DNA of 64,000 nt, taken from CAWAHD01 sp963781785. Lineage in GTDB: Bacteria > Planctomycetota > Planctomycetia > Isosphaerales > Isosphaeraceae. Below, one piece after another: positions 17,536 to 27,955 of this stretch (position 1 is the stretch's first letter; the number at the start of each line of letters is the position of its first letter). A program made the translations under genes and the position numbers. Where the stretch lies: contig CAWAHD010000004.1 in the NCBI GenBank assembly GCA_963781785.1, forward strand, positions 834,099 to 898,098, read 5' to 3'. The notes below the pieces were generated by a model. That model was not told the DNA's origin and did not search any database. It was given only the letters and a program-made list of their open reading frames with translations.

Positions 17536-19227
17536 ATGTTCAAGCTCTTGACGCGGTTGATCGGCGGGCGAGTCGCCAATCGGGGGCGCCGCCTGGCACA
17601 GGCGTTCCTCGCTCAGACGGCCGTGGCCGGCCAGGTCCAGCGCGATTTGCTGCTAAACCGGATCGCCAAGAACGCCGACAGCCAGTTCGGCCGCGACCAT
17701 TTCTTCGGCGAGATCCGGACCCCGGAAGACTTTCGGCGCCGGGTTCCCGTGAGCGGGTACGACCGGCATGAGCCCTACATCCAGCGAGCCAGCCAGGGCG
17801 ACGTGGGGGCCCTGTTCGGCCGGGGAACCAAGGTGCTCATGTTTGCGATGACCTCGGGAACGACCGACCGGCCCAAAATGATCCCGGTCACCGCCGAGTC
17901 GCTCGCGGACTATCGCGAAGGCTGGACGATCTGGGGAATCACCGCGTTCGACGCCCATGAGGAGATGCTCCGTGACGGCCTGAAGCCGATCCTCCAGGTC
18001 GCCAGCGATTGGCGTGAACGCCTGTCGCCGGCTGGGATTCCCTGTGGAGCCATCACCGGGCTGACCGCGCACATGCAGAACCGATTCGTGCGTACGAGCT
18101 ACTGCATGCCGGCAGTCGGCTCGCGGATCAAGGACATCGAGTCGAAGTACTACGTTGCGCTGCGGTTTTCGATCCATTCCGATCTCGGCACGATCATCGC
18201 CGCCAATCCGAGCACCATCCTGGCGATGGTCAAGCTGGGTGATCGAGCCCGGGAAGCCTTGATCCGTGACCTGGCCGACGGCACGATCGACTCGCGCTGG
18301 CAGATTGCCGACGAAATCCGCCGCGAGCTGCGCGGGCAGACGCGCCGCCGCCACAAGCAGAAGGCTCGCGAACTGGAGCAGATCGTGGCCCGGACAGGCC
18401 GCCTTCTCCCCAAAGATTACTGGCCGAACCTCCAGTTCCTGTCGAACTGGATGGGGGGCACCATGAGGGCGTATCTCCGGGGGTATCCCGAGTACTTTGG
18501 AGAGACCCCGGTTCGCGACGTGGGGCTGATCGCGTCCGAGGGGCGCATGACCATTCCCATCGAGGATGGGACTCCCGCGGGCATCCTTGACATCCGGCAT
18601 CAGTATTTTGAGTTTATCCCTGAAGACGAGGGAGACAAAACCGAGCCCGAGACGGTGACCGCGACCGAACTGATCGAAGGCAGGAACTACTTCATCGTTC
18701 TGACGACTGCGGGAGGGCTGTATCGCTACAACATCTCCGACCTGGTCCGGTGTGCAGGCTATCACGGCAAGGCTCCGATGATCGAGTTCTTGAACAAGGG
18801 GGCGCATTACTCAAGTCTCACTGGGGAGAAGCTTTCCGAACATCAAGTCGTCGCCGCGGTCGAGGCGGCGCAGCGGTTGGCCGGTCTGCGAATGAAGTCG
18901 TATCTGCTTGCTCCGACGTGGGATGATCCACCGTACTATACGCTTCTGGTCGAAGAGGGAGACCTGCCCTCGGCCGCGACCCTTGCGCGGCTTGAAGGAG
19001 CTGTCGAGCGGGAGCTTCGCCGGCAAAACGTTGAGTACCAGTCCAAGCGCGATAGCCTCCGTCTTGGCCCAGTCCGCATTCTCCGGATTCCAGAAGGGTC
19101 GTGGGTGGAATTCCAGAAGCGACGACTGGTCAAGAGCGGCGGGACGGTCGAACAGTATAAACAGCCTCACCTGGTCCCGGATCTCGACGCGGTTTCCCAC
19201 TTTCGCCGGCTTGAGCCCGTGAGCTGA
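17536..19227 (+). CDS. GH3-family acyl-adenylate/amido synthetase
   Basis: This is a full-length GH3 protein (about 563 aa). Visible motifs in order are the P-loop-like TSGTTDRPKMIP (about residue 115), YFEFIPEDE, RYNISDLVR and GEKLSEHQ, the ATP-binding and adenylation motifs of the family. Plant GH3 enzymes activate a carboxylate (jasmonate, auxin) with ATP and couple it to an amino acid; bacterial members are mostly uncharacterised. Together with the ketosynthase/ACP genes it could couple the finished acyl chain to an amino acid or another nucleophile. The ATG at 17536 is preferred; a TTG at 17506 overlapping the previous stop is possible. Confidence 0.9.
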   Translation: MFKLLTRLIGGRVANRGRRLAQAFLAQTAVAGQVQRDLLLNRIAKNADSQFGRDHFFGEIRTPEDFRRRVPVSGYDRHEPYIQRASQGDVGALFGRGTKVLMFAMTSGTTDRPKMIPVTAESLADYREGWTIWGITAFDAHEEMLRDGLKPILQVASDWRERLSPAGIPCGAITGLTAHMQNRFVRTSYCMPAVGSRIKDIESKYYVALRFSIHSDLGTIIAANPSTILAMVKLGDRAREALIRDLADGTIDSRWQIADEIRRELRGQTRRRHKQKARELEQIVARTGRLLPKDYWPNLQFLSNWMGGTMRAYLRGYPEYFGETPVRDVGLIASEGRMTIPIEDGTPAGILDIRHQYFEFIPEDEGDKTEPETVTATELIEGRNYFIVLTTAGGLYRYNISDLVRCAGYHGKAPMIEFLNKGAHYSSLTGEKLSEHQVVAAVEAAQRLAGLRMKSYLLAPTWDDPPYYTLLVEEGDLPSAATLARLEGAVERELRRQNVEYQSKRDSLRLGPVRILRIPEGSWVEFQKRRLVKSGGTVEQYKQPHLVPDLDAVSHFRRLEPVS

Positions 19228-19336
19228 CGGGTTCTCGCCTTGATCGAGTTTCGAAAGTGTGGTACGCCGTCTTTGAAACTCGGAAACCACCATCGAGGCA
19301 AGTGGGTTGACAGTCCCCACGGAGGGGAGCGGTACG

Positions 19337-20692
19337 ATGAGCCACGCGAAGGATGGAGGCCGCCGGCGGACTCGGCGGCTTGCGGTCTGGTTGGCGGTCT
19401 GCGCCTTTTCGCTCGAGACGGGATGTACGACGCTCAGTGGATTGCGATCGATCGGGCCGGGGCCGTCGTTGCTGGGGTTCTGGAACCGGACGACGGGCCC
19501 GGGTTCGCCCACGCCCGAGAACGACTCGTACGCTCAGGCGATGCACGCGGTGCGTCCGGGGTCTCCGAAGGACTCCAAGGACGCCAAGTCCGCCGACCCG
19601 GCGGCCAAGCCCGCTGAGGAGGGCAGCCAGCCGGACTCGCCTCTCGGTCAGGACAGCAGCTCGAAGGAGCAGGCACCGCGAACCGCCGCGCGGTTGGCCC
19701 GGGTGCGGCAGGGTGAGGGGGATGAACGGCTGGCGGTCACCCTGGGCCCACCGGAGCCGCTCCCTGGAGTCGTGCTCGAGGAATCGCGGCGCAAGCTGGC
19801 TGCCCAGAGCGCTTCCACTCCGTGGAAAGCCGACCGGACGAACGAAAAGCTCGCCGACGGCCCGGCGATCTCCGGGCCCGCCGACCTAGAGCTGGCGATG
19901 ACGGAGGCTCCCACCATTGTCGCCGACGCCGCGAACCGAGCACCGAGGTCCGATGCCGCGACCCTGCTCGCCCAGGCCGAGGCAAAGCTGGACGCCTTGA
20001 AATCCTATCAGGTCAAGATGAGCCGGCGCGAGCGCGTCGGCGGCCAGGTGCAACCGGAGGAGAAGATCGTCCTTTCGATTCGCCGTGAGCCCAAGGCCGT
20101 CCGGCTTGAGTGGACCGAGGGTGCCAACAAGGGCCGCGAAGTCATTTACTCATCCCGCCTCGACCCGGGGGTGATCTTCGTGCACCAGCCGGCCGCGGCC
20201 GTTGTCCTGCCGTCGATGAAGATTCCCGTCGACAGCCCGCTCGTGATGAAAAACAGCCGGCACTCGATCGCCGAGGCCGGTTTCGACTCGCTGCTCGAAA
20301 ATGTTCGTCACTCTCGAAAAGCCGCCCAAGAGCATCAGTCCGATCCCGGAAATCTTGTGTACAAGGGCGTTGAAACACCGACCGGCGTTGACCGGCCGTG
20401 CCACCATTTCGTCCGTCACTCCGATCGCGGCGAGACATGGAACGTCTACCTCGATTCCAAGTCGATGCTCCCGCGGCTCGTCGTCGCCCTGGACGACCAG
20501 GGGCAGTTGCTCGAACGATACGACTATCAAGCGATCCGCGAGAATCCGACCGAGCTCTTGGCCGCAGGTGCATTCGAGCCCGATGATGCTGGGGCAAGCC
20601 GAACGCACTTTTCTCGCGCCTTGCCCGGACCGCGGCCGGCTCGAACGTGCCAACTGCCAACGACTCAACCAAGCGTTGACTGCCAAAAGTGA
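19337..20692 (+). CDS. DUF1571 domain lipoprotein
   Basis: The ATG at 19337 is preceded by a GGAGGGGAG purine stretch (19321-19329). A lipoprotein signal peptide (RLAVWLAVCAFSLETGC) places a lipidated Cys at about residue 30. A long disordered region (Pro/Ser/Lys-rich) of about 170 residues follows. The C-terminal half begins DALKSYQVKMSRRERVGG and contains EEKIVLSIRREPKAVRLEW, typical of the planctomycete DUF1571 family, whose fold is thought to resemble LolA-type lipoprotein carriers. It could bind lipids in the periplasm. It follows the GH3 gene after 109 bp, so a link with the lipid-like cluster is plausible but unproven. Confidence 0.8.
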   Translation: MSHAKDGGRRRTRRLAVWLAVCAFSLETGCTTLSGLRSIGPGPSLLGFWNRTTGPGSPTPENDSYAQAMHAVRPGSPKDSKDAKSADPAAKPAEEGSQPDSPLGQDSSSKEQAPRTAARLARVRQGEGDERLAVTLGPPEPLPGVVLEESRRKLAAQSASTPWKADRTNEKLADGPAISGPADLELAMTEAPTIVADAANRAPRSDAATLLAQAEAKLDALKSYQVKMSRRERVGGQVQPEEKIVLSIRREPKAVRLEWTEGANKGREVIYSSRLDPGVIFVHQPAAAVVLPSMKIPVDSPLVMKNSRHSIAEAGFDSLLENVRHSRKAAQEHQSDPGNLVYKGVETPTGVDRPCHHFVRHSDRGETWNVYLDSKSMLPRLVVALDDQGQLLERYDYQAIRENPTELLAAGAFEPDDAGASRTHFSRALPGPRPARTCQLPTTQPSVDCQK

Positions 20693-20891
20693 CGCAAAAA
20701 GCGGCTTCCGTGGCTCCGAATCACCATCGCGAGGGCTGATTCTCGAAAAATGTAACCATTGACCTTGAAATGATTTGCTATATTGAAGTCAGATGGTGAA
20801 GGGACGATGTTTGGGCCGCGGCGCAGGGCGTGCATGCTGAGTGGAGCAACTGGCTCTATGTTGCTCAGAGCCGATCTGGGATGCGTCTTCC

Positions 20892-21275
20892 ATGACTTCG
20901 TGTCTACCGTACTCGATCTTGATCACCGACGACGATCCGGCGGCACGGGAGACATTGCGCGAGATTGTCGCACCGCAGGGCTATCACACCCTGATGGCCG
21001 AGAGCGGGGAAGAGGCGATCGAGTTGATCCGGCAGCACGAGGTTCACCTCGCCCTCATGGACATGCATTTGCCGCGGCTGTCCGGGCTGGAAACGATGGC
21101 GATCGTCCGCCAGATGAAAGGCGTCATCCCGGCGATCTTGATCACGGCCGACCAGGACGACGACCTGATGCGGCGAGCCCTTTCCGAGCACGCGTTCTGC
21201 GTGCTGGCCAAGCCCGTCAGCAAGCATGTCGTGATCTACGTGGTGCACAGGGCGATCGAGAAGTTTTATAACTGA
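20892..21275 (+). CDS. Single-domain response regulator (CheY-like)
   Basis: The 127-residue receiver domain has the acidic pair in LITDDDPAARE, the phosphoacceptor Asp in LALMDMHLPRLSG and the Lys in LAKPVSK. No output domain is present. The start at 20892 (MTSCLPYSILITDDD) is preferred because the receiver begins there; the in-frame ATG at 20841 adds 17 unrelated residues. It ends 4 bp before the enolase-superfamily gene, so the two are probably co-transcribed. Confidence 0.9.
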   Translation: MTSCLPYSILITDDDPAARETLREIVAPQGYHTLMAESGEEAIELIRQHEVHLALMDMHLPRLSGLETMAIVRQMKGVIPAILITADQDDDLMRRALSEHAFCVLAKPVSKHVVIYVVHRAIEKFYN

Positions 21276-21279
21276 GTCG

Positions 21280-22461
21280 ATGTCGATTTCCCGGATCACG
21301 CTGTTCCAGGTGGCGGTGCCGCTCAAGAAGGTTGTCCGGCATGCGTCGAAAGAGCGGTCGGAAAGCGACAACCTGATCGTCAAGGTGACGCTGGGCGATG
21401 GCACCACCGGCTACGGCGAAGGCGTTCCGCGTTCGTACGTGACGGGTGAGACGCTGGAATCTTGCTTCGCGGCACTGGAGCGGCAGGATTGGGCGCGTTG
21501 GGTGGGCAACCCGTCCCGGTTTGAGCAGGTGGTCGAGCGGATGGAGTGCTTGACGCTGCCGGAGATCGAGTCAGACCCGCGCGGCATGGCCGGAAACGCG
21601 GCTCGCTGTGCGCTGGAGCTGGCGATTCTCGACGCGTATGGCCGGCAGTTCGGTGAGAGCGCTCAACGTGCGGTCGAACTGGCCAGGATCGAAGGGCTCG
21701 AGCGGTCTTTCGAGCCGCACGCCGTCCGGTACAGTGGGGCGATTACCGCCGAATCGAGCCGGGGTGAGCGGGTGTCGGCGGTGAAGATGCGGGTTTACGG
21801 CTTTCATCAGGTGAAGATCAAGGTGGGTGTGCGGGGCCAGGATGACCCGGTCCGGCTCAAATGGCTGCGGAGGATTCTGGGCCGGCGCATGGACATCCGG
21901 CTCGATGCCAACGAAGCTTGGAGCGCGGGCGAGGTGATCGATCGCGTGCGCCCGCTCCTGCCGTTTCGACCAACGGCCCTGGAACAGCCCGTCGCTCACG
22001 CCGAGGTCGACCGTCTGTCGGAGCTGCGCCCGAGACTGGGGGTTCCAGTCATGCTGGACGAGTCGCTCTGCGGATTCCCGGACGCCCAGGCAGCCGTGGC
22101 GCGCGGGACAGCCGATCTGCTCAACGTCCGTCTTTCCAAGTGTGGGGGCATCTTGCCCTCGCTGCGGATCATTGCCCTGGCAAAGCGATCCGGTCTGGGC
22201 GTGCAGCTCGGCTGCCATCCCGGCGAAACGTCGCTTCTGTCCGCCGCAGGCCGGCATGTAGCCAGCCGGGTCGCCGGGCTGCGGTACGTCGAGGGATCGT
22301 ACGACCGCCACATCCTGGCGGCCAACGTCACGCGCCACGATCTCACGTTTGGATTTGGCGGGCGGGCCCGCCCGCTGGGAGGGCTGGGCCTGGGCGTCCT
22401 GGTCGATCCGGCCTTGCTTGAGGCCCTGGCGGTTGTCAGCCGAGAGATCCGCTATGACTGA
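21280..22461 (+). CDS. Enolase-superfamily enzyme (dipeptide epimerase-like)
   Basis: The 393-residue protein has a capping domain and a TIM barrel with the MLE-subgroup catalytic set: the KxK motif in QVKIKVG, metal ligands in LDANEAW, LEQPV and LDESLC, and the second-side Lys in RLSKCGG. These match muconate-lactonising/dipeptide-epimerase/OSBS-type enzymes. Epimerase activity on L-Ala-D/L-Glu-like dipeptides is the common annotation, but substrate specificity cannot be read safely. The stop overlaps the start of the following hydrolase by 8 bp, so they form an operon. Confidence 0.85.
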   Translation: MSISRITLFQVAVPLKKVVRHASKERSESDNLIVKVTLGDGTTGYGEGVPRSYVTGETLESCFAALERQDWARWVGNPSRFEQVVERMECLTLPEIESDPRGMAGNAARCALELAILDAYGRQFGESAQRAVELARIEGLERSFEPHAVRYSGAITAESSRGERVSAVKMRVYGFHQVKIKVGVRGQDDPVRLKWLRRILGRRMDIRLDANEAWSAGEVIDRVRPLLPFRPTALEQPVAHAEVDRLSELRPRLGVPVMLDESLCGFPDAQAAVARGTADLLNVRLSKCGGILPSLRIIALAKRSGLGVQLGCHPGETSLLSAAGRHVASRVAGLRYVEGSYDRHILAANVTRHDLTFGFGGRARPLGGLGLGVLVDPALLEALAVVSREIRYD

Positions 22462-23308
22462 GCCAGGCCCTCTGGCCCGCACCTTCACGGCGTCTGATGG
22501 ATATCCGTTCCATGTCGCGGTGTGGCGACCGACCGGGCCCCCGAAGGGCCAGATCGTGGTGCTGCACGGCGTTCAGAGCCATTCCGGGTGGTACACCGGG
22601 CTGGGGCGCACCCTGGCCGGTGCCGGCTATCTGGCGTCCCTGCCCGATCGGCGCGGGTCCGGAGCCAACACCCGGGAACGAGGGCATACCCGTTCGTCGC
22701 GGCGGCTGATCCTCGACCTGGTCGAGTGGCTCGAAAACCTGCGCCGCGAGCAGCCCGGGCTGCCGACGGCCGTCGCCGGCATCAGTTGGGGAGCAAAGCT
22801 CGCCGTGATCCTGGCCGCCCGCCATCGGCAGCTCGTGGATGCCATCGCGCTCATCGGTCCCGGTCTTCATCCGCGCGTGGGGGTTACCTGGAATGAGCGG
22901 CTGGCAATCGCCTGGGCCCTGCTCTTCAATCGACAGAAAACGTTCCCGATTCCGCTGTCAGACCCCGCACTCTTCACCGCCAGCCCGGAGGGCCAGGCTT
23001 TCATCGCCGCCGATGCCTTGAGTCTCCGGGAGGCGACCGCCGGCTTGCTCGCCGCCAGCGTGGTCATCGACCGGATGGTTGCGCTCGCACCGGCCAGGGT
23101 CACCCAGCCGGCGCTCTTGATGCTCGCCGGCCAGGATCGGATCGTCGATAATCGTCGAACGCTCGCCTTCTTTCGCAGGCTTGCCTCGACGGACACTCTC
23201 GTCATCGAATATCCCGAATGCCATCACACCCTGGAATTCGAGCCGGACCCGTCGCGGTACGCGCTTGATCTTGCGCAGTGGGCCGATCGTCATCTTTCAG
23301 GTCGGTGA
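22454..23308 (+). CDS. Alpha/beta hydrolase, monoacylglycerol lipase-like
   Basis: The ATG at 22454 overlaps the previous stop (22459-22461), which decides the start and gives 284 aa. The fold shows VLHGVQSHSGWY (oxyanion), the nucleophile elbow GISWGAK, the acid in LAGQDRIV and the His in PECHHTLE. This pattern fits the serine aminopeptidase S33/monoglyceride lipase group. It has no signal peptide. Its 3' end overlaps the 3' end of the convergent TPR gene by 12 bp. Confidence 0.85.
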   Translation: MTEPGPLARTFTASDGYPFHVAVWRPTGPPKGQIVVLHGVQSHSGWYTGLGRTLAGAGYLASLPDRRGSGANTRERGHTRSSRRLILDLVEWLENLRREQPGLPTAVAGISWGAKLAVILAARHRQLVDAIALIGPGLHPRVGVTWNERLAIAWALLFNRQKTFPIPLSDPALFTASPEGQAFIAADALSLREATAGLLAASVVIDRMVALAPARVTQPALLMLAGQDRIVDNRRTLAFFRRLASTDTLVIEYPECHHTLEFEPDPSRYALDLAQWADRHLSGR

Positions 23309-26300
23309 CCGGCTGCCGGTTTCGTTTTCCAGGACCTTGAGCAGCTTGACCGCCTCACGCGCCATCTCCGGGTTGATCCGATCCGAGGACGCGATGGCCT
23401 TCTTCAAGTAAGACCGCGCACTCTCTGATCGCCTGCGGTCGGAGGCGATCATCTTGCCGTAGTGGAAATTGAGCATTGGATGATCGGGGCTCTTCTTGAG
23501 CCCATCGAGATAGGCCTCTTCGGCGCTCTTGGTCTGGCCGAGTGCCTCCTGAATTGCGCCGAGGGTGTCATAGAACTCACCCGGCAGGGCGGTGGCAGCC
23601 ACGCGTTTCTGCAAGGCGACGGCCAGTTCCAGGGCTTGGGGCGTCTTGTTGAGGTGAGTGTGAAGGATCCATGCCTTGTTGTTGACGGCCTCGACCGAGT
23701 TGGGCTGGGCCTTGAGGACGATGTCGTATTGCTCGACGGCGCGGGAGAATGAGGCCCTCGCCTGGCTGGAGCTGGGCTGGCTCTCGGCGATCGAGAGCAG
23801 GACATCGCCCAGGTTCAAGTGCGCGGTCGGGGTGTCGAGCTTGGCCGCGGCGGCCTCGGCGTACGGCAATGCCAGGTCGAGCCGTCGCACCCGGTGAAAT
23901 CCGATGGCGATGGCCAAGATCATGGACCCCTTCTGATCGCGCGCGGCGATTTCCTGCGCCATGCGCTTGGCCTCGTCGAGATCGGCCTGGCCGGGATTGG
24001 AGTTGTTCGGGAGCGGTCCCGCGAGCAGCTCGACCAGCCGGGCCGCCGCCGCGGCGTCCTGCGGACTGGCCGCGAGCTCGCGCTTGAGGACCGCCGCGGC
24101 AGCCGCTCGATCGTTGCGCCGAGTGTGGATCTCGGCCAGCGTCCGAAACGCTTCGCCGAACTGGGGATTCGCCGTGACGGCGGCCTCGAGCCGCTCGATC
24201 GCTGATTTCTGGTTGGCCTGCCGCTCGCGCTCTTGTCTCCCGCTTGTGCGAGCGCACGAGCCTCCAGCAAGACCGCGTCGGGCCGGTTCTTTTCGGCGGC
24301 GAGCACCAGGCCGGCCTGGCGAAGCGCCTCGTCTGGCTCGTGAAGCAACAACTGGGCCTGCCCCAGCAAGATCCGCAGGTCAAGCTGGCGAGGCTCGCGA
24401 TCGAGCGCATCTTTGTAGGCGTCGGCGAGCTCGCGCATGTTTCCCACCGAGGCATAGAGGCGAGCCCGCAACAGCGGGCCCATCGCGGATGTTTTCGAGA
24501 TCGCGTCGATTTCCCGCGTCAATTCGATGGCTCGCGTGAAATCGCCGCGGCGCTGGACCAGGTCGCACTCGGCCTGGAGGAACACCAGGTTATTCTTGAA
24601 CCGAGCCCGGTACTCCTTGAGCATGGTTGCGGCTGCCTCGTTGAGCTCGCGCTCGCGGTCGGGATGATTGCGCATTTTGGCATCGAACGCCTGGAACGAG
24701 ACGATCTGGACGAGTGCGGCAGCCAGGTTCGCGTCGTCGGGAGACTCGACCAGGAGCTCGCGCGAAGCGCGGCGGCGCGGTCGTAATCTCTGAGGTCGCG
24801 ATAGATCGAGACCAGCTCGCGGCGGAATGGCCCTTTGGGGAATTCCTTGGCTTTTGCCTCGACGAACGCGAGGGCGGGCCCAACCTGGCCGGCGGTGCGC
24901 ATGGCGGTGTACTTCGCCTGAACCAGCTCGAACGCATCGGGCGTCTTGTCGAGTCCCTGATCAAGGATCGCGATGGCTCGCTCACGAGCGCTCTTACCCG
25001 GCCTCTCGATCTCGACGGCGGCCAGCATCAAGTGGAAGATCACCGGAACCTTCTGCTTGGTGGCGGTCAGCTCCATGGCTTTCGTCAAGATGGCCGCGGC
25101 CTGGTCGAACTGCTTGGCCTTGAGCAGGATGTATGACCGGGTGACGACCGCCGTGGGGTGGGTGGGATTGATCTTGAGCACATAGTCGAGCTGGGCCTGG
25201 GCGGCCGCATCTTCTCCTTGCTGGCGGTAGAAATTGGCCCCGCGCATGCGCTCGTCGTCGCTGGGCGGCGCTTGGCATCGTTCAAGAGTAGCGCGATTTC
25301 GCGCTTCGCCGACGGCCATTGTCCCCGGGCGACGTATGCAGTGACCAGTTGCCAGCGATCATCCCTGGAGAGCGTTCCGACCTGGTCGCCGTGCTTGAGC
25401 TCTTCGAAGCGGCGGATGGCGTCATCAAGCGCGCCGGTGCGCAGCGAGAGATTGGCCAGGGCCGACCGTGCGGCCGACAGGAGGGTCATGCCCTCGTCGA
25501 GCTCCTTGACCGGCCGGTCGCGCACGATGGCTTCGAGAGATTTCGCAGCCTCTGCCACCGATCCGGTCTGACCGTCGAGCTGGGCCTTCCAGTACTGGAC
25601 GATCTTGTTGTCGGGGTCTTTCTTCAAAGCCGCGTCGAAGTGCTCGATCGCCAGGGAGGTCTGGCCCCGCTTGAGGGCGAGCTGCGCCTCGAGGACATCG
25701 CTCGTGGCAGCTTCTTTCCAGCGCCCGCGGATCTGGGCGATCACGGCCGCGGCGGCGTCGAGTCGATTTCGTTTCAGCTCGAGATCCGCGAGCTGAACCA
25801 GCGGCGCGGACGTCTCGCTGCGGGCGGCGATGTCCTCGAGCAGAACCCTGGCCTTCTCGGGGTTATTGAGCGACTCGGCCTGAATCTGGGCCCTCATCAT
25901 CACGAGTGTCGTGTTGTCGGGCTGGCCTTTAAGGAACTGGTCGAGCGCCTGGTCGGCTTCGGCCGCCTTGCCGTCCTTGGCGAGCAGTGCCGCCTCGAGG
26001 CCTGCCAGCTCGGGGCTCTTCGGATACTGCTGGCGGGCGGCACCGAGCCGCGCCTGCGCCAGCGGTTTCTTCCCCTGTTCGAGCAGGGTAAGAACCGCGA
26101 GCCGCTCCGTCGTCGGGTTTCCCTTACCGTGAGCCCGCAGGGCGTCGACCCGCTTGAGGGCGTTGTCGTACCGGCCGAGCTGCACGTCGATCTGGGCCAG
26201 CCTCACCACCACCGCGGCGCTCGATTCCTGCCCTGCGGCCAGGGCCCTGTCAAACTCGGCGGCCGCTCGATTCAAGTCGTCCGGGGTTCGCCGTGCCTGG

Positions 26301-27939
26301 TAGACCTCACCGCACAGGAGATGGATGGGCCCCGCAAGCTCCTTGGCGCGGTCCCCGCGCTCAGCTCTTGCATGAGCCGGGTCACGATCGGCTCGGCTTC
26401 CTCGGGATAGCCTGCCTGGAGGATTGTCCCCGCCGCCACAAGCTGGTACTGAGCATCCAGGCTGCCCAGTCGGAGCGCGGTCTGAAGATACTGGCGGCCC
26501 AGGTTCTGCTCGCCCGCCAGGACGAGCGCCACTCCGAATCGAGCCTGGGCTTCTGCGATATCCGGCAATTTCGCCGCGGCGATCTTCAAATGGTTGAGCG
26601 CGCTGGTACGCAACCGGATCTGTCCGGGCGGTTTTGCGGCTGGCGCAGCCGCGTCACCGGAGACGTCCCTGGCCAGTCCTGATTGATCGAGGTCGATCGA
26701 TCCGGCAAACAGGTGTCCCAGGCCCTGCGCCCGGGAATCGGCTGACTCGATCAAGGCCTTGATATGAGGCGCGGCCTTGTCGAATCGCCCCGGGTCCGCG
26801 GTCTGGACCAGAGCCATATCGACGGCAACCGTATGCAATCCCATGACCGCGTGAGACGAATCGCGGCGCGTTGCCTGCGGCAATTTGAGCGCCCGGTCGA
26901 CCACCTCCAGGCAACGGTTGCGCTGGCGGCGGAACCGCAGGTGGTTGGCATAAGTCAGGTACGTTTGCAGGTCGGGCTCGGACGCTGAGGAAAGGGCAAG
27001 CTTGAAGATCGACTCGATCTCGACTTCAATCTCTTCGACCAGGCGGTCGACGGCCTTTCGATCGGTGCCGGCCACGCTCGACGAGCGTTCGATCAACGAT
27101 TGCTGGGTCTGTTCCAGCAAGACGCGCAGCCGGGATACGCGTGCGGGGGCGAGCTGGTCTGCCCGGCACAGCTCTCTGGCTTGCTCGAGGATGCCGCGGA
27201 CGAGTGCGCTTTGTCGAGCCGGATCTCCCTCGGATCGAATCCGGAGCCCGGCGATCCGCAGCCACGAGATGCGGTCGACGGGCGCGGAGTCGGCGGCCGG
27301 GATGATCTTCGCCGCCTGGGCGAAGGCTTCTGCGAGCGCGCGATCATCGCCGGAGACACTGGCAAGCTTGGCGCGAATCCAGAGCCGGCGAATCTCAGGC
27401 GATTGTTTCTCGTCGAGGACTTTTTGATGGCGTTGCGCCTCGGGAACATTCGGCGTGCGGTCTTCCAGAGCCTGGGCCGCGAGCACGAAGTGGGCGTCGC
27501 AATTCTCGGGATCGACCTTGAGCACTTCATTGGCCCAGTAGACCGAGTCGGCTTCGAGATCCTCATCCATCGCATCGGTGAGCAGCTCTCGCCGCGGCCC
27601 CTTGGCCGCCTTGTCGAGCTTTACGGCACCGACGAGGTTTTTGAGCCGCTCGGCCCGAAGGGCTGATTTCTTGGCCTCTGGAGCCGATCGGGCCCAATCT
27701 CGGTACATCTCGGCAAGCTCTTCGTGAATCGCGGCGTTCTTGGGTTCAATCTGAAGCACCTGCTTGTAGTCGATTTCTGCGGGTTCGAAGCGATTGGCCT
27801 CGCGGGCCGCTCGTGCACGCTTCAAGAAAGCCTGCGATGAGGGGGGCACGAGCGTCCAGACGATCGCGAACACCCCGACCAGGGCCACGGCCAGAAACAG
27901 CCCGGACAGAATCAGCAACGGTTTCCAGCGAACGCTCAT
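23297..27939 (-). CDS. Long membrane-anchored TPR protein (~1547 aa; four frameshifts)
   Basis: The start at ATG 27939 is fixed by AAAGGAG 9 nt upstream. A transmembrane anchor (LLILSGLFLAVALVGVFAIV) comes at about residues 8-27. Degenerate TPR-like helical repeats then run to the end (for example ANRFEPAEIDYKQVLQIEPK). The sequence continues through frame breaks near 26345, 25265, 24755 and 24228 and ends at 23297. Each segment is clearly TPR-like and joins to the next with a one-base change, so this is one gene. Such proteins scaffold complexes at the cytoplasmic membrane. No partner is evident. Confidence 0.82.
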
Positions 27940-27948
27940 CGGTCGATA

Positions 27949-27955
27949 CTCCTTT
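27949..27955 (-). promoter_or_regulatory. Shine-Dalgarno AAAGGAG of the long TPR gene
   Basis: AAAGGAG on the minus strand, 9 nt before ATG 27939, excludes upstream in-frame starts such as 28167. Confidence 0.65.

Noticed and set aside
20759..20784. Promoter TTGACC...TATATT before the response regulator
   Set aside because: The spacing is only 14 bp and planctomycete promoter consensus is uncertain; not reported as a feature.
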